Assembly (NCBI GenBank): GCA_035505655.1
Contig: DATJQP010000050.1
Location: forward strand, 4,459 to 68,458
Direction of reading: 5' to 3'
DNA length: 64,000 bases
Source of the DNA: JAGVPT01 sp035505655
Lineage (GTDB): Bacteria > Bacteroidota > Ignavibacteria > UBA10030 > UBA8401
Positions 35,146 to 48,726 of the stretch are shown piece after piece (position 1 is the first letter of the stretch; each line of letters opens with the position of its first letter). The notes under the pieces are model-generated. The model was given only the letters and a program-made list of their open reading frames with translations, did no database searches and was not told the DNA's origin. The position numbers were made by a program, and so were the translations under genes.

Positions 35146-37248
35146 CTACGCAGGTACGGCGTCTTTGCCCTTCACCTTTTCGATGATCTGATCCGAAATC
35201 GATTTCGGCGTCTCGTCGTAATGGGAGAACTGCATCGTGTAGAGAGCCCGTCCCTGGGTCATCGAGCGCATTTGCGTTGCGTATCCGAACATCTCGGAGA
35301 GCGGCACCATCGCCTTGACGACCTGCGCATCCTTCCGGGGCGTGATCCCTTCGATCTTGCCGCGCCGTGCGTTGAGGTCGCCCATGACGTCTCCGAGGTA
35401 CTCCTCCGGCGTCACGACCTCCACCGCCATGATCGGCTCGAGAATGACCGGGTGAGCTTTCTTTGCCGCGGCCTGGAACGCCATCGATCCGGCGATCTTG
35501 AACGCCATCTCCGACGAATCAACCTCGTGGTAGGATCCGTCGAAGAGCTTCACTTTGATGTCCTCGACCGGGTATCCTGCGAGGATGCCGTTCTTCATCG
35601 CTTCCTGGATCCCTTCCGAGACCGGCTTGATGAACTCGCGCGGCACAACGCCGCCGACGATCGCGTCCTCGAACTCGTACCCCTTCCCTTTTTCGTTCGG
35701 CTCGAGCTCGATCCAGACGTGGCCGAACTGGCCTTTGCCGCCCGACTGGCGGATAAACTTTCCTTCGGCTTCGACTTTCTTCCGGATCGTCTCCTTGTAC
35801 GCAACCTGCGGACGGCCGACGTTCGCCTCGACCTTGAACTCCCGCTTCATCCGGTCGACGATGATCTCGAGGTGAAGCTCTCCCATCCCGCCGATGATCG
35901 TCTGACCGGTCTCTTCGTTCGTCGAGACGCGGAACGTCGGATCCTCCTCGGAAAGCTTCTGCATCGCCTCGCCCATCTTCTCCTGGTCCGCCTTCGTCTT
36001 CGGCTCGATCGCCTGGTGGATGACCGGCTCCGGGAACGTCATCTTCTCGAGGATGATCGGATCGTCCTCGTCGCAGAGCGTGTCTCCCGTGCGCGTGTTC
36101 TTGAACCCGATTGCCGCGAGGATGTCACCCGAAAATCCTTCATCGACATCTTCCCGGTGGTTCGCGTGCATCCGGAGGACGCGCCCGATCCGCTCCTTCC
36201 TGTCGCTGATGGAATTATAGATGTACGAGCCCGCCTTGACCGACCCGGTGTAGATGCGGAAGTACGTGAGACGTCCGACGAAGGGATCGGTCATGATCTT
36301 GAACGCCAGCGCCGTAAAATTCTCGTCGTCCTTCACCTTCCGGACGATCATGTCTTTCATGTTCGGGTGATGCCCGGTGATCTCGCCGCCGTTGATGTCG
36401 ATGGGCGACGGAAGAAAATCGACCACCGCGTCGAGGAGCATCTGGACCCCCTTGTTCTTGAAGGAGGATCCGCAGAGAACCGGGACGATGCTCACCTTGA
36501 GGCATGCCCTCCGGAGGACGGTGATAATTTCGGCCGGCGTGATCTCTTTCCCCTCGAGATATTTCTCAAGCAGGGTGTCGTCTTCGTCGGAGACCGCCTC
36601 GAGCATCTTTGTGCGGTACTCGGCCGCGAGCTTCTGAAGGTCGTGCGGAATCGGAATATCCTCCCACGTCGTCCCGTTCGATTCCTCGTGGAAGATCCGG
36701 GCCTGCATCGTGATGAGGTCAATGATGCCGCTGAAGAGGTCCCCCTCGCCGACCGGAAGATGGATCGGGACGGCGTTCGCGCCGAGCCGGCCTTTCATCA
36801 TCTGGACGGCCCCGAGAAAATCCGCACCGACGCGGTCCATCTTGTTGACGAACGCAATACGCGGGACGCCGTACTTGTCGGCCTGCCGCCATACCGTCTC
36901 GGACTGGGGTTCAACCCCGCCGACCGAGCAGAAAAGGGCCACGGCGCCGTCGAGAACTCTCAGCGACCGCTCCACCTCGATCGTGAAGTCGACGTGTCCG
37001 GGGGTATCAATAATATTGATGCGATGATCGCGCCAGAAGCAGGTGGTCGCCGCAGAGGTGATCGTAATGCCACGCTCTTTCTCCTGCTCCATCCAATCCA
37101 TCGTCGCCGCTCCGTCGTGGACTTCACCCATCCGATGGAGAACGCCCGTATAGAAGAGGATACGTTCGGTCGTCGTCGTTTTCCCCGCATCAATATGCGC
37201 CATGATGCCTATGTTGCGGGTTCGCTCGAGCGAATATTTCCTGGGCAT
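35146..37248 (-). CDS. fusA: Elongation factor G
   Basis: A 700-residue translocase GTPase. AHIDAGKTTTTERIL is the P-loop region, GITITSAATT switch I, DTPGHVDFT G3 and NKMDR G4. Domain IV shows the typical GGVVPREFIKPVSEG, and domain V YATQMRSMTQGRALYTMQF. It lies 55 bases before tuf and 77 after rpsG. Confidence 0.99.
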   Translation of the reverse strand: MPRKYSLERTRNIGIMAHIDAGKTTTTERILFYTGVLHRMGEVHDGAATMDWMEQEKERGITITSAATTCFWRDHRINIIDTPGHVDFTIEVERSLRVLDGAVALFCSVGGVEPQSETVWRQADKYGVPRIAFVNKMDRVGADFLGAVQMMKGRLGANAVPIHLPVGEGDLFSGIIDLITMQARIFHEESNGTTWEDIPIPHDLQKLAAEYRTKMLEAVSDEDDTLLEKYLEGKEITPAEIITVLRRACLKVSIVPVLCGSSFKNKGVQMLLDAVVDFLPSPIDINGGEITGHHPNMKDMIVRKVKDDENFTALAFKIMTDPFVGRLTYFRIYTGSVKAGSYIYNSISDRKERIGRVLRMHANHREDVDEGFSGDILAAIGFKNTRTGDTLCDEDDPIILEKMTFPEPVIHQAIEPKTKADQEKMGEAMQKLSEEDPTFRVSTNEETGQTIIGGMGELHLEIIVDRMKREFKVEANVGRPQVAYKETIRKKVEAEGKFIRQSGGKGQFGHVWIELEPNEKGKGYEFEDAIVGGVVPREFIKPVSEGIQEAMKNGILAGYPVEDIKVKLFDGSYHEVDSSEMAFKIAGSMAFQAAAKKAHPVILEPIMAVEVVTPEEYLGDVMGDLNARRGKIEGITPRKDAQVVKAMVPLSEMFGYATQMRSMTQGRALYTMQFSHYDETPKSISDQIIEKVKGKDAVPA

Positions 37249-37325
37249 AAAACTCCAAATCCCCTGAAACGGTGACAGTGCTCCAAAGCCAGGGTGAACC
37301 TTAGGAACCGGTGACTTGTACTATT

Positions 37326-37793
37326 TTACCACTTGAAATGCGCGAAAGCCTTGTTTGCTTCGGCCATGCGGTGCGTGTCTTCCTTCTTCTTCACGGCGTT
37401 CCCCTCGCCGTTCGCAGCCGCCATGAACTCCGAGGCCAGCTTCAGCGACATCGCTTTATCCGAACGTTCTTTCGAGTAGTTGATGAGCCAGCGGATTGCA
37501 AGAGCGGTTCGCCGTTCGGGACGAACTTCTGTAGGGACCTGATAGGTCGCTCCCCCGACTCTCCGTGCACGCACTTCGATGACAGGGGCGACGTTGTTGA
37601 CAGCCTTCTTGAACACATCAATCGGATTTGCCTTCGTCCGATCACCAATTACTTGAAGCGCATCGTAGAAGATCGATTGGGCAACGTTCTTTTTGCCCTG
37701 CTTCATAATATTGTTGATGAACCGGGCGACCAAAGGATCGTTAAACTTTGGGTCGTTAATGATGATTCGCTTATTTGCTCTTTTCTTTCTCAT
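37326..37793 (-). CDS. rpsG: 30S ribosomal protein S7
   Basis: A 155-residue head-assembly protein. The start at 37793 (MRKKRANKRIIINDPKFNDP) is the normal S7 N-terminus; a longer open frame runs back across the rpsL stop and is rejected. Only 7 bases separate it from rpsL and there is no clear Shine-Dalgarno site, so translation probably depends on coupling to rpsL. Confidence 0.97.
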   Translation of the reverse strand: MRKKRANKRIIINDPKFNDPLVARFINNIMKQGKKNVAQSIFYDALQVIGDRTKANPIDVFKKAVNNVAPVIEVRARRVGGATYQVPTEVRPERRTALAIRWLINYSKERSDKAMSLKLASEFMAAANGEGNAVKKKEDTHRMAEANKAFAHFKW

Positions 37794-37800
37794 GAGGTAA

Positions 37801-38172
37801 TTACTTTGGCCGTTTTGCTCCGTACTTCGAGCGTCCCTGTTTCCGTTCGTTGACACCGGCAGTGTCGAGCGTGCCGCGAATGATATGGTAGCGGACACCC
37901 GGCAGATCCTTCACTCTTCCGCCGCGAATCATGACGATGGAGTGTTCCTGGAGGTTGTGTCCTTCTCCCGGGATGTATGCCGTCACCTCAATCCCGTTCG
38001 TGAGACGAACGCGGGCCACCTTCCTGAGGGCTGAATTCGGCTTTTTGGGCGTGGTCGTGTAGACGCGGGTGCAGACTCCGCGTTTCTGCGGATTTCCCGC
38101 GAGCGCGGGGGCCTTACTCTTGTAGAGAATGCTTCTTCGGCCTGATCGAACGAGCTGATTTATCGTTGGCAA
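37801..38172 (-). CDS. rpsL: 30S ribosomal protein S12
   Basis: A 123-residue decoding-centre protein. PTINQLVRSGRR opens it; TTPKKPNSALRKVARVRL holds the usual Lys at the streptomycin-resistance site, and GVRYHIIRGTLDTAGV the second loop. The start is TTG, supported by GGAG 7 bases upstream. It heads the str operon behind a good promoter at 38221-38249. Confidence 0.97.
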   Translation of the reverse strand: MPTINQLVRSGRRSILYKSKAPALAGNPQKRGVCTRVYTTTPKKPNSALRKVARVRLTNGIEVTAYIPGEGHNLQEHSIVMIRGGRVKDLPGVRYHIIRGTLDTAGVNERKQGRSKYGAKRPK

Positions 38173-38220
38173 ACGTCTGCTCCGGGTCTAGGTACGCGTT
38201 CCTAAAAAAAATAGCTTACC

Positions 38221-38249
38221 AATATAAGAAATGCCAAAGTTCAAGTCAA
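38221..38249 (-). promoter_or_regulatory. Sigma-70-type promoter of the str/S10/spc/alpha operons
   Basis: Minus-strand TTGACT (38244-38249), 17 bases, TATATT (38221-38226). Transcription would begin near 38214, about 42 bases before the rpsL start. It probably drives much of the 20-kb r-protein run. Confidence 0.65.
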
Positions 38250-38350
38250 GATTTTTCTCTGACTCCGGGCCTGGTCGGGGAGAATTTTCCTGCGGGATCG
38301 CGACCGGGGGCGTCAGGAGGGAAAAACCGAGGCCTTGCGTTGAGAGAACT

Positions 38351-38374
38351 GCGGGGCGGGCGAACCCGCCCCGC
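38351..38374 (-). terminator. Hairpin after rpoC
   Basis: GCGGGGCGGG and CCCGCCCCGC form a perfect 10-bp stem with a CGAA tetraloop, 10 bases beyond the rpoC stop on the minus strand. No U-tract follows. It likely ends the rpoBC transcript before the str promoter. Confidence 0.65.
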
Positions 38375-38384
38375 ACTAACTTCT

Positions 38385-41300
38385 CTATGCCACCGTCTTG
38401 GTTCGTTTCCTGGTCTTTTTCACGACAACCACCTCTTCCTCGGCCTCCACCGGTTCCGGCTCTTCGGCCGCCTTTTCGACCACCTCCGCGGCCTCCCTCG
38501 AGGCAACAAGGACATCGCGGAACTTCTTCAGCCCCGTCCCGGCCGGAATGAGGTGCCCCATGATGACGTTTTCCTTCAAGCCGAGGAGGTAATCGACCTT
38601 CCCTTCGATCGCCGCGTCGGTGAGGACCTTCGTCGTTTCCTGAAATGCCGCGGCCGCGATGAAGCTGTCGGTCGAGAGCGAAGCGGCGGTGATCCCGAGA
38701 AGGATCGGCTCCGACATTGCCGGTTCGGCGTCCCGGAACTCCGTCACCTTCTTTCCCTTCTTCTTGAGCTCGGTGTTCGACTCCTTCACCTTCTTCTTCT
38801 CACCGACCGTCATGTTCTTGAACTTCGAGTCTCCTTTGTTTTCGATGTAGACCATTCCCTGGAGACTCGCGTTCTCGTCCGCGAAGCGTACCTTGTCGAC
38901 GAAATCTCCCTCGAGGAAGCGGGTATCGCCGGAGTCGGTGATACGGACCTTCTGCATCATCTGGCGGACGATCACTTCGATGTGCTTGTCGTTGATCTTC
39001 ACACCCTGCATCCGGTAGACTTCCTGGATTTCGTTGACGAGGTATTCCTGCACCGCACCTGTCCCCTTGATCCGGAGGATGTCGTGCGGATCGATCGCTC
39101 CGTCGGAGATCCGCTCGCCGGCACGGATGACGTCGTTCTCCTGGACCAGAACGTGCTTCCCGTGCGGGATGAGGTACGTTTTCGTGTCCTGCTTGTCGTG
39201 GCTCTGGACGATGACTTCGCGGGAGCCGCGCTTCTGGCCGCCGAACTTCACGATGCCGTCGATCTCCGAAACGATCGCGGGATCGGCCGGCGAGCGCGCC
39301 TCGAAGAGCTCGGTGACTCTCGGCAGACCGCCGGTGATGTCGCGGGTCTTGCCGCTGTCGCGCGGGATCTTCACGAGCACCGTTCCGGCGCCGATCTCCT
39401 CGCCGTCGTCGACCATCATGTGGGCTCTCGTCGGAATGATGTAATTGCCGACTTTCGCTCCGGCCTTGTTCGTGACGAGGATCGCGGGGCTCAGCGTCCG
39501 GTCGCGGGAGTCGATGACGACTTTCTGGATGTGGCCGGTCTGCTCGTCCGGCTCCTCACGGTACGTGGCGTCCTCCTTGAGGTCCTGATACCTCACGACG
39601 CCGGCATGCTCGGAAATGATGACGGCATTGTACGGATCCCACTCGTAGATGAGCTCTCCGCGCGAGACCTTCGAACCGTCCTTCATCTGAAGCACGGCGC
39701 CGTACGGGATGTCGTACTTCGTGAGAACCCTGTTGTCGTCGTCGACGACATTGACGACACCGCTCCGCCCGAGGGCGAGGATCTTTGATCCCTCCTCGGT
39801 CTTCACGGTGATCGACTTGAGACCTTCGTACTTGATGCGACCGTCGAACTTCGAGATGATCTGTGACTGCGCCGCGATAAGGCTCGCGGTGCCGCCGGTG
39901 TGGAATGTCCGGAGGGTCAGCTGCGTTCCCGGCTCGCCAATCGACTGAGCGGCAACCGTCCCGACCGTCTCGCCGACCTCGACGAGCTTTGACGTCGTCA
40001 GGTTCCTGCCGTAGCATTTCGCGCAGACGCCGCGTTTCGCCTCGCACGTGAGCACGGAGCGGATCTCGACCTGCTCGATCGACGTCTCGGAGATCGCCTG
40101 GGCGATATCCTCGTCGATGATATTCCCCTGCTTCACGATGACCTTTTGCGTGAGGGGATCGACGACGTCGTGGACCGTCACCCGGCCGAGGATACGCTCG
40201 GAAAGGGGTTCCTTGACGTCCTCGCCTTCCTTCAGCGCGCCGGTGAGCACGCCGCGGATGGCCCCGCAATCCTCGATGGAGACGATGCCGTCCTGCGCCA
40301 CGTCGACAAGCCTGCGGGTCAGATATCCTGCGTCGGCGGTCTTCAACGCCGTGTCGGCAAGACCTTTCCGCGCGCCGTGCGTCGAGATGAAATACTCGAG
40401 GATCGAGAGCCCTTCGCGGAAGTTCGCGATGATCGGGTTCTCGATAAGCTCGCCGGTCGCACCGGAGAGCGACTTCTGCGGCTTCGCCATAAGGCCGCGC
40501 ATGCCGGCCAGCTGACGCACCTGCTCCTTCGAACCGCGGGCGCCGGAGTCGATCATCATATAGAGGGAGTTGAACCCTTCGCGCGAGTGCTGGAGCGACT
40601 CGAAAAGCTTCTCCGCGACCCGGCTCGTCGTCCTCGTCCAGATGTCGATAACCTTGTTGTACCGCTCGCCGTTCGTGATGAAACCGTTCTGGTACTGCCG
40701 CTCGACCGAATCGACGTCCTTGAGCGACTTGTTGATCATCTCCTCTTTTTCCTTCGGGATCGCCACGTCGGCGACGCTGACGGAGAGGCCGCCCTTCGTC
40801 GCGTACATGAACCCGAGGTTCTTCAGCTCGTCGAGGAATTGCGCCGTCCGGAGGTTTCCGCATTTCCGGAACGCCGTCGCGATGATCTGGACGAGCCGCT
40901 TTTTATTGAGGAGCTCGTTGACGTACCCGATATCCTCGGGAACGATCCTGTTGAAGATGACGCGGCCGGTCGTCGTTTCGATAAGCTTCTTGTCGATCCG
41001 GACCTTGATCCGCGCGTGGAGCGAGACTTTTCCTTCGTTGTGCGCGATGATGACCTCCTCGGGAGACGAGAAGACCATTCCTTCGCCGACGTCGTTCGCG
41101 CGCGACTTCGTCAGATAGTAGCAGCCGAGCACCTGGTCCTGCGTCGGCGTCACGATCGGCGCACCGCTCGCGGGCGAGAGGATGTTGTGGCTCGAGAGCA
41201 TGAGGATCCGCGCTTCAAGCTGGGCGTCGTACGAGAGCGGAACGTGGACCGCCATCTGGTCGCCGTCGAAGTCCGCGTTGAACGCGGTGCAGACCATCGG

Positions 41301-42686
41301 ATGGATGCGGAGCGCCTTCCCCTCGACGAGGACCGGCTGAAACGCCTGGATGCCGAGCCGGTGAAGCGTCGGGGCCCGGTTGAGGAGGACCGGATGTCCG
41401 TCGATGATGTTCTCGAGGATCTCCCAGATTTCCTGTCCCTTCCGGTCGACCATCTTCTTCGCGCTCTTCACCGTCTTCGCCATGCCGCGCTCGATGAGCT
41501 TGCGGATGATGAAGGGCTTGAAGAGCTCAACGGCCATATCCTTCGGAAGACCGCACTGGTGGAGCTGGAGTTCCGGTCCGACGACGATGACCGAACGGCC
41601 GGAATAATCGACGCGTTTGCCGAGGAGGTTCTGACGGAACCGGCCCTGCTTTCCCTTAAGCATATCGGAAAGCGATTTCAGCGCGCGGTTGTTGTCGCTA
41701 CGGACCGCATTGACGCGGCGGGAGTTGTCGAAGAGCGAATCGACGGCTTCCTGGAGCATTCTCTTTTCGTTGCGGAGAATGACCTCGGGCGCCTTGATGT
41801 CGATGAGCCTCTTGAGACGGTTGTTCCGGATGATGACGCGACGGTAGAGGTCGTTGAGGTCCGACGTTGCGAACCGCCCCCCCTCGAGGGGAACGAGCGG
41901 ACGAAGTTCCGGCGGGATCACCGGGATGACGTTGAGCACCATCCACTCCGGTTTGTTCGCCACGCCCCCTTCGAGCTCGCGGAACGACTCGATGACCCGG
42001 AGGCGCTTGAGGGCCTCGGCCTTCTTCTGCGCCGACGTCTCCTCCTTCACCAGCATGCGGAGCTCCGCGGAGAGGATCTCGATGTCGACCCGCTTCAGGA
42101 GGTCGCGGACCGCTTCGCCGCCGATCTTCGCGATGAACTTCTTCGGGTCGTCGTCCTCGAGGTCCTGATTCTTCTCGGGAAGCGACGAGAGGATTTCGAA
42201 GTACTGATCCTCGGTGATGAGGTCCTGCTTCTGGAGCCCCGTCGTACCGGGATTGACGACGACGTACGACTCATAATAGATGATCCGCTCGAGGTCCTTG
42301 TTGCTCATCCCGAGGACGTAGCCGATCTTGCTCGGGAGGGAGCGGAAGTGCCAGATGTGGACGATCGGCACGGCGAGGCTGATGTGCCCCATCCGCTCGC
42401 GCCGGACGCTCTTCTGGGTCACCTCGACGCCGCAGCGGTCGCAGATGATCCCCTTGTAACGGATCCTCTTGTACTTGCCGCAATGGCATTCCCAGTCGCG
42501 GACGGGTCCAAAGATCTTCTCGCAGAAGAGTCCGTCCTTCTCGGGGCGGAACGACCGGTAATTGATGGTCTCCGGCTTCGTCACTTCGCCGTACGAGCGC
42601 TGCAAGATCGCGTCCGATGAAGCGAGGCTGACCGTGATCTTTGTGAAGTTTCTCTTGACGTTTGTGTCGTGCGGTGTGTAAGGCAT
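38385..42686 (-). CDS. rpoC: DNA-directed RNA polymerase beta' subunit
   Basis: A 1433-residue catalytic subunit. The N-terminal zinc site (CHCGKYKRIRYKGIICDRCG), the active-site Mg-binding NADFDGDQMAVH and the second zinc cluster (CEAKRGVCAKC) are present, as are bridge-helix and trigger-loop regions (GLMAKPQKSLSGATGELIEN, DTALKTADAGYLTRRLVDV). The last 40 residues are Glu/Val/Lys-rich (EEEVVVVKKTRKRTKTVA). It is 80 bases after rpoB. Confidence 0.99.
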   Translation of the reverse strand: MPYTPHDTNVKRNFTKITVSLASSDAILQRSYGEVTKPETINYRSFRPEKDGLFCEKIFGPVRDWECHCGKYKRIRYKGIICDRCGVEVTQKSVRRERMGHISLAVPIVHIWHFRSLPSKIGYVLGMSNKDLERIIYYESYVVVNPGTTGLQKQDLITEDQYFEILSSLPEKNQDLEDDDPKKFIAKIGGEAVRDLLKRVDIEILSAELRMLVKEETSAQKKAEALKRLRVIESFRELEGGVANKPEWMVLNVIPVIPPELRPLVPLEGGRFATSDLNDLYRRVIIRNNRLKRLIDIKAPEVILRNEKRMLQEAVDSLFDNSRRVNAVRSDNNRALKSLSDMLKGKQGRFRQNLLGKRVDYSGRSVIVVGPELQLHQCGLPKDMAVELFKPFIIRKLIERGMAKTVKSAKKMVDRKGQEIWEILENIIDGHPVLLNRAPTLHRLGIQAFQPVLVEGKALRIHPMVCTAFNADFDGDQMAVHVPLSYDAQLEARILMLSSHNILSPASGAPIVTPTQDQVLGCYYLTKSRANDVGEGMVFSSPEEVIIAHNEGKVSLHARIKVRIDKKLIETTTGRVIFNRIVPEDIGYVNELLNKKRLVQIIATAFRKCGNLRTAQFLDELKNLGFMYATKGGLSVSVADVAIPKEKEEMINKSLKDVDSVERQYQNGFITNGERYNKVIDIWTRTTSRVAEKLFESLQHSREGFNSLYMMIDSGARGSKEQVRQLAGMRGLMAKPQKSLSGATGELIENPIIANFREGLSILEYFISTHGARKGLADTALKTADAGYLTRRLVDVAQDGIVSIEDCGAIRGVLTGALKEGEDVKEPLSERILGRVTVHDVVDPLTQKVIVKQGNIIDEDIAQAISETSIEQVEIRSVLTCEAKRGVCAKCYGRNLTTSKLVEVGETVGTVAAQSIGEPGTQLTLRTFHTGGTASLIAAQSQIISKFDGRIKYEGLKSITVKTEEGSKILALGRSGVVNVVDDDNRVLTKYDIPYGAVLQMKDGSKVSRGELIYEWDPYNAVIISEHAGVVRYQDLKEDATYREEPDEQTGHIQKVVIDSRDRTLSPAILVTNKAGAKVGNYIIPTRAHMMVDDGEEIGAGTVLVKIPRDSGKTRDITGGLPRVTELFEARSPADPAIVSEIDGIVKFGGQKRGSREVIVQSHDKQDTKTYLIPHGKHVLVQENDVIRAGERISDGAIDPHDILRIKGTGAVQEYLVNEIQEVYRMQGVKINDKHIEVIVRQMMQKVRITDSGDTRFLEGDFVDKVRFADENASLQGMVYIENKGDSKFKNMTVGEKKKVKESNTELKKKGKKVTEFRDAEPAMSEPILLGITAASLSTDSFIAAAAFQETTKVLTDAAIEGKVDYLLGLKENVIMGHLIPAGTGLKKFRDVLVASREAAEVVEKAAEEPEPVEAEEEVVVVKKTRKRTKTVA

Positions 42687-42766
42687 ACGCGAATCTCCAA
42701 TTTTGATTGTTCAACGAACGGCGGCCGCGCTGCACTAGCGCTCCGCGGATCCAACCCTTCGCGAGA

Positions 42767-46558
<3,792 letters not shown>

Positions 46559-46896
46559 TGCAACCTCTCCTTCGGGCCGCGGGACCCTTTAGTGGTTAAT
46601 CAATGTGCTGTGAAGTCTGCGAATCACGAGGAAGGAAGAGCCCTTGTCTGTGCATCGAGGGGAAACAACACTCTGTCTGGGGTACTCGACGGACATTTTC
46701 GGCTCAAATCCTCGCACGCTTTCACCCTACGTTCCACACCACTTCAAATAGACTGGACAAGCCGACAGCGCGTTCCGCCTCCCGGCGGGCGCCATCGGCT
46801 TGTTCAATCATCCTACGAAAGCGATTTTTCTCTACAACCTAACATGAACATCGTTGGAAAAGTTCGAAAAACGGCTCTTTTCCGCGACCGGGGCGA
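46559..46896 (-). promoter_or_regulatory. rplL-rpoB intercistronic region with long hairpin
   Basis: No gene in this 338-base gap. CAAGCCGA (46758-46765) pairs with TCGGCTTG (46795-46802), and the stem continues imperfectly through CAGCGC/GCGCCA. In enterobacteria the same gap carries an attenuator and an RNase III site that lower rpoBC relative to rplJL; a similar role is plausible. No U-tract and no clear second promoter were seen. Confidence 0.5.
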
Positions 46897-47271
46897 TTAC
46901 TTCAGTTCGACCTTGCCGCCGGCCTCTTCGAGCTCCTTCTTCAGCTTTTCCGCATCGTCTTTGTTGAGACCTTCTTTAACGGTCTTCGGCGCTCCGTCGA
47001 CGAGGTCCTTCGCCTCTTTCAGACCGAGCCCGGTTGCCGCACGGACGACCTTGATGACGTTGATCTTCTGTGCGCCCGCCTCTTTCAGGACGACGCTAAA
47101 TTCCGTCTGAGCCTCGGCGGCGGGAGCCGCAGCGGCAGCCGCCGGCCCGGCCATGACAACCGGTGCGGCAGCGGTGACGCCGAATTTCTCTTCGAGGGCC
47201 TTCTTAAGTTCCGCCGCTTCGAGCAGCGTGAGCTTTTCAATTTTCTCGACTATTTCTGCTACTGCTGACAT
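46897..47271 (-). CDS. rplL: 50S ribosomal protein L7/L12
   Basis: A 124-residue stalk protein. The dimerisation domain spans about 1-33, an Ala-rich hinge about 34-54 (AAAPVVMAGPAAAAAAPAAE), and the factor-binding domain the rest (KINVIKVVRAATGLGLKEAK). Multiple copies bind L10, encoded 50 bases upstream. Confidence 0.98.
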   Translation of the reverse strand: MSAVAEIVEKIEKLTLLEAAELKKALEEKFGVTAAAPVVMAGPAAAAAAPAAEAQTEFSVVLKEAGAQKINVIKVVRAATGLGLKEAKDLVDGAPKTVKEGLNKDDAEKLKKELEEAGGKVELK

Positions 47272-47321
47272 TGTCGCGTTCTCCTTATGATAATAGAAAA
47301 TTCACGTTCGTTGACGGTTGC

Positions 47322-47843
47322 TCAAGCGGCCTTCTTCTTCTCGATCGCATCGACGACGCCGACGAGGTCGCGCATGACGGCGTTGAGAACGCCGACGATG
47401 CCCGAGGCCGGAGCCTGGATGCTGCCGAGAATTCCCGCGATGATTTCCGGGCGGGAAGGAAGCTTCGACAGCTCATCGAGTTTCGAGCCGTCGAACACCT
47501 GCCGGTCGATGATGCAGGCCTTGCAGGAAAGCCGTTCGTGTTTATCGTAGAACTTCTTGATGATCTTTGCCGGTGTGACGGGATCGTCGTAGCTGAACGC
47601 AATGCCAGTCGGTCCGGCGAGGCTCTTGTACACCGCGTCGTACCCTGTCACGCTTTCGAGCGCCTTACGGGCGAGAGTGTTCTTGACGACTTTGTAGTCG
47701 ACCCCCAACTTCCGGAAGTCGCGGCGCAGCTCGGTTGCCTGCTCCACGGTGATTCCCGTGAAATCGGTGAAGAACATTCCCTTTGCCCGGGAGACTTTTT
47801 CCCGCACGTCGGCAATGATCTGTTCTTTTTCGGACTTTTTCAT
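47322..47843 (-). CDS. rplJ: 50S ribosomal protein L10
   Basis: A 173-residue stalk base. The start at 47843 (MKKSEKEQIIADVREKVSRA) is preferred over a longer frame with no L10 character. FTDFTGITVEQATELRRDFR and the C-terminal helix that carries L7/L12 dimers are normal. The 124-base gap before it is where L10 leaders usually bind the L10-L12 complex for feedback control. Confidence 0.96.
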   Translation of the reverse strand: MKKSEKEQIIADVREKVSRAKGMFFTDFTGITVEQATELRRDFRKLGVDYKVVKNTLARKALESVTGYDAVYKSLAGPTGIAFSYDDPVTPAKIIKKFYDKHERLSCKACIIDRQVFDGSKLDELSKLPSRPEIIAGILGSIQAPASGIVGVLNAVMRDLVGVVDAIEKKKAA

Positions 47844-47967
47844 TGTTTCTCTGACGTGTTGGATCCGTTGCGGGTGATGAGAAGCCCCCCGGTTGCCCGG
47901 AGGCATCGCCCGCGAATCGATGAGTTACGTGAGTGCGTAATGTTGTTTCAAAATCGTGGTGCGCTGA

Positions 47968-48660
47968 TCAGGCCTGCACGACATTCCGGTCGATGTGCAC
48001 GCCGGGGCCCATCGTCGAAGAGATCGCGATGCTCTTGACATACTGACCTTTCGCGGTCGCGGGCTTCAGCCTTCCAATCGTCGCGAGGAACGCCTTGACG
48101 TTCTCCGTGAGTTTCTCTTTTTCAAAATTCGCTTTGCCGACGGTCGTGTGGACGACGCCGGCCTTGTCGACGCGGAACTCGATCTTCCCCGCTTTCACTT
48201 CCTTCACCGCCGTCGCGACGTCCGGGGTCACCGTGCCGCTCTTCGGGTTCGGCATCAGGCCGCGGGGTCCAAGGATCTTCCCGAGCTTTCCGACCTCGAC
48301 CATGACGTCCGGCGTGGCGATGATGACATCGATATCGGCCCATCCTCCCTGGATCTTCTCGACGAATTCCTGGAGCCCGGCATGGTCGGCGCCGGCCGCC
48401 TTCGCCTCGGCATCCTTCGGCGGCTTCGCCATGACGAGGACGCGGACTTCCTTCCCGATCCCGTGCGGGAGCGAAACCGTCCCGCGAACGGCCTGATCGG
48501 CCTTCTTCGGATCGACCCCGAGCCGGACGGCGATATCGACCGACTCATTGAACTTTGCGGACGCAGTCTCCTTCACGAGGGCGACGGCATCTTCTATAGT
48601 ATAGAGCTTCTTCTTGTCAACTTTGGCTTGACCTGCGCGGAAACGCTTGCCGGCTTTCAT
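47968..48660 (-). CDS. rplA: 50S ribosomal protein L1
   Basis: A 230-residue L1-stalk protein. The start at 48660 (MKAGKRFRAGQAKVDKKKLY) has GAAGGA about 8 bases upstream. KILGPRGLMPNPKSGTVTPD is the L1 signature. L1 usually also represses the rplKA mRNA. Confidence 0.97.
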   Translation of the reverse strand: MKAGKRFRAGQAKVDKKKLYTIEDAVALVKETASAKFNESVDIAVRLGVDPKKADQAVRGTVSLPHGIGKEVRVLVMAKPPKDAEAKAAGADHAGLQEFVEKIQGGWADIDVIIATPDVMVEVGKLGKILGPRGLMPNPKSGTVTPDVATAVKEVKAGKIEFRVDKAGVVHTTVGKANFEKEKLTENVKAFLATIGRLKPATAKGQYVKSIAISSTMGPGVHIDRNVVQA

Positions 48661-48726
48661 GGTGGTGATCCTTCTCGTTAGTGGTGCGATCGTGGCGGCT
48701 GCTCCCGCCACTCCCACGTGATGATA

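Noticed and set aside
37794..37898. N-terminal extension of S7
   Set aside because: The extra 35 codons overlap the rpsL 3' end and have no S7 similarity; MRKKRANKRII is the normal start.
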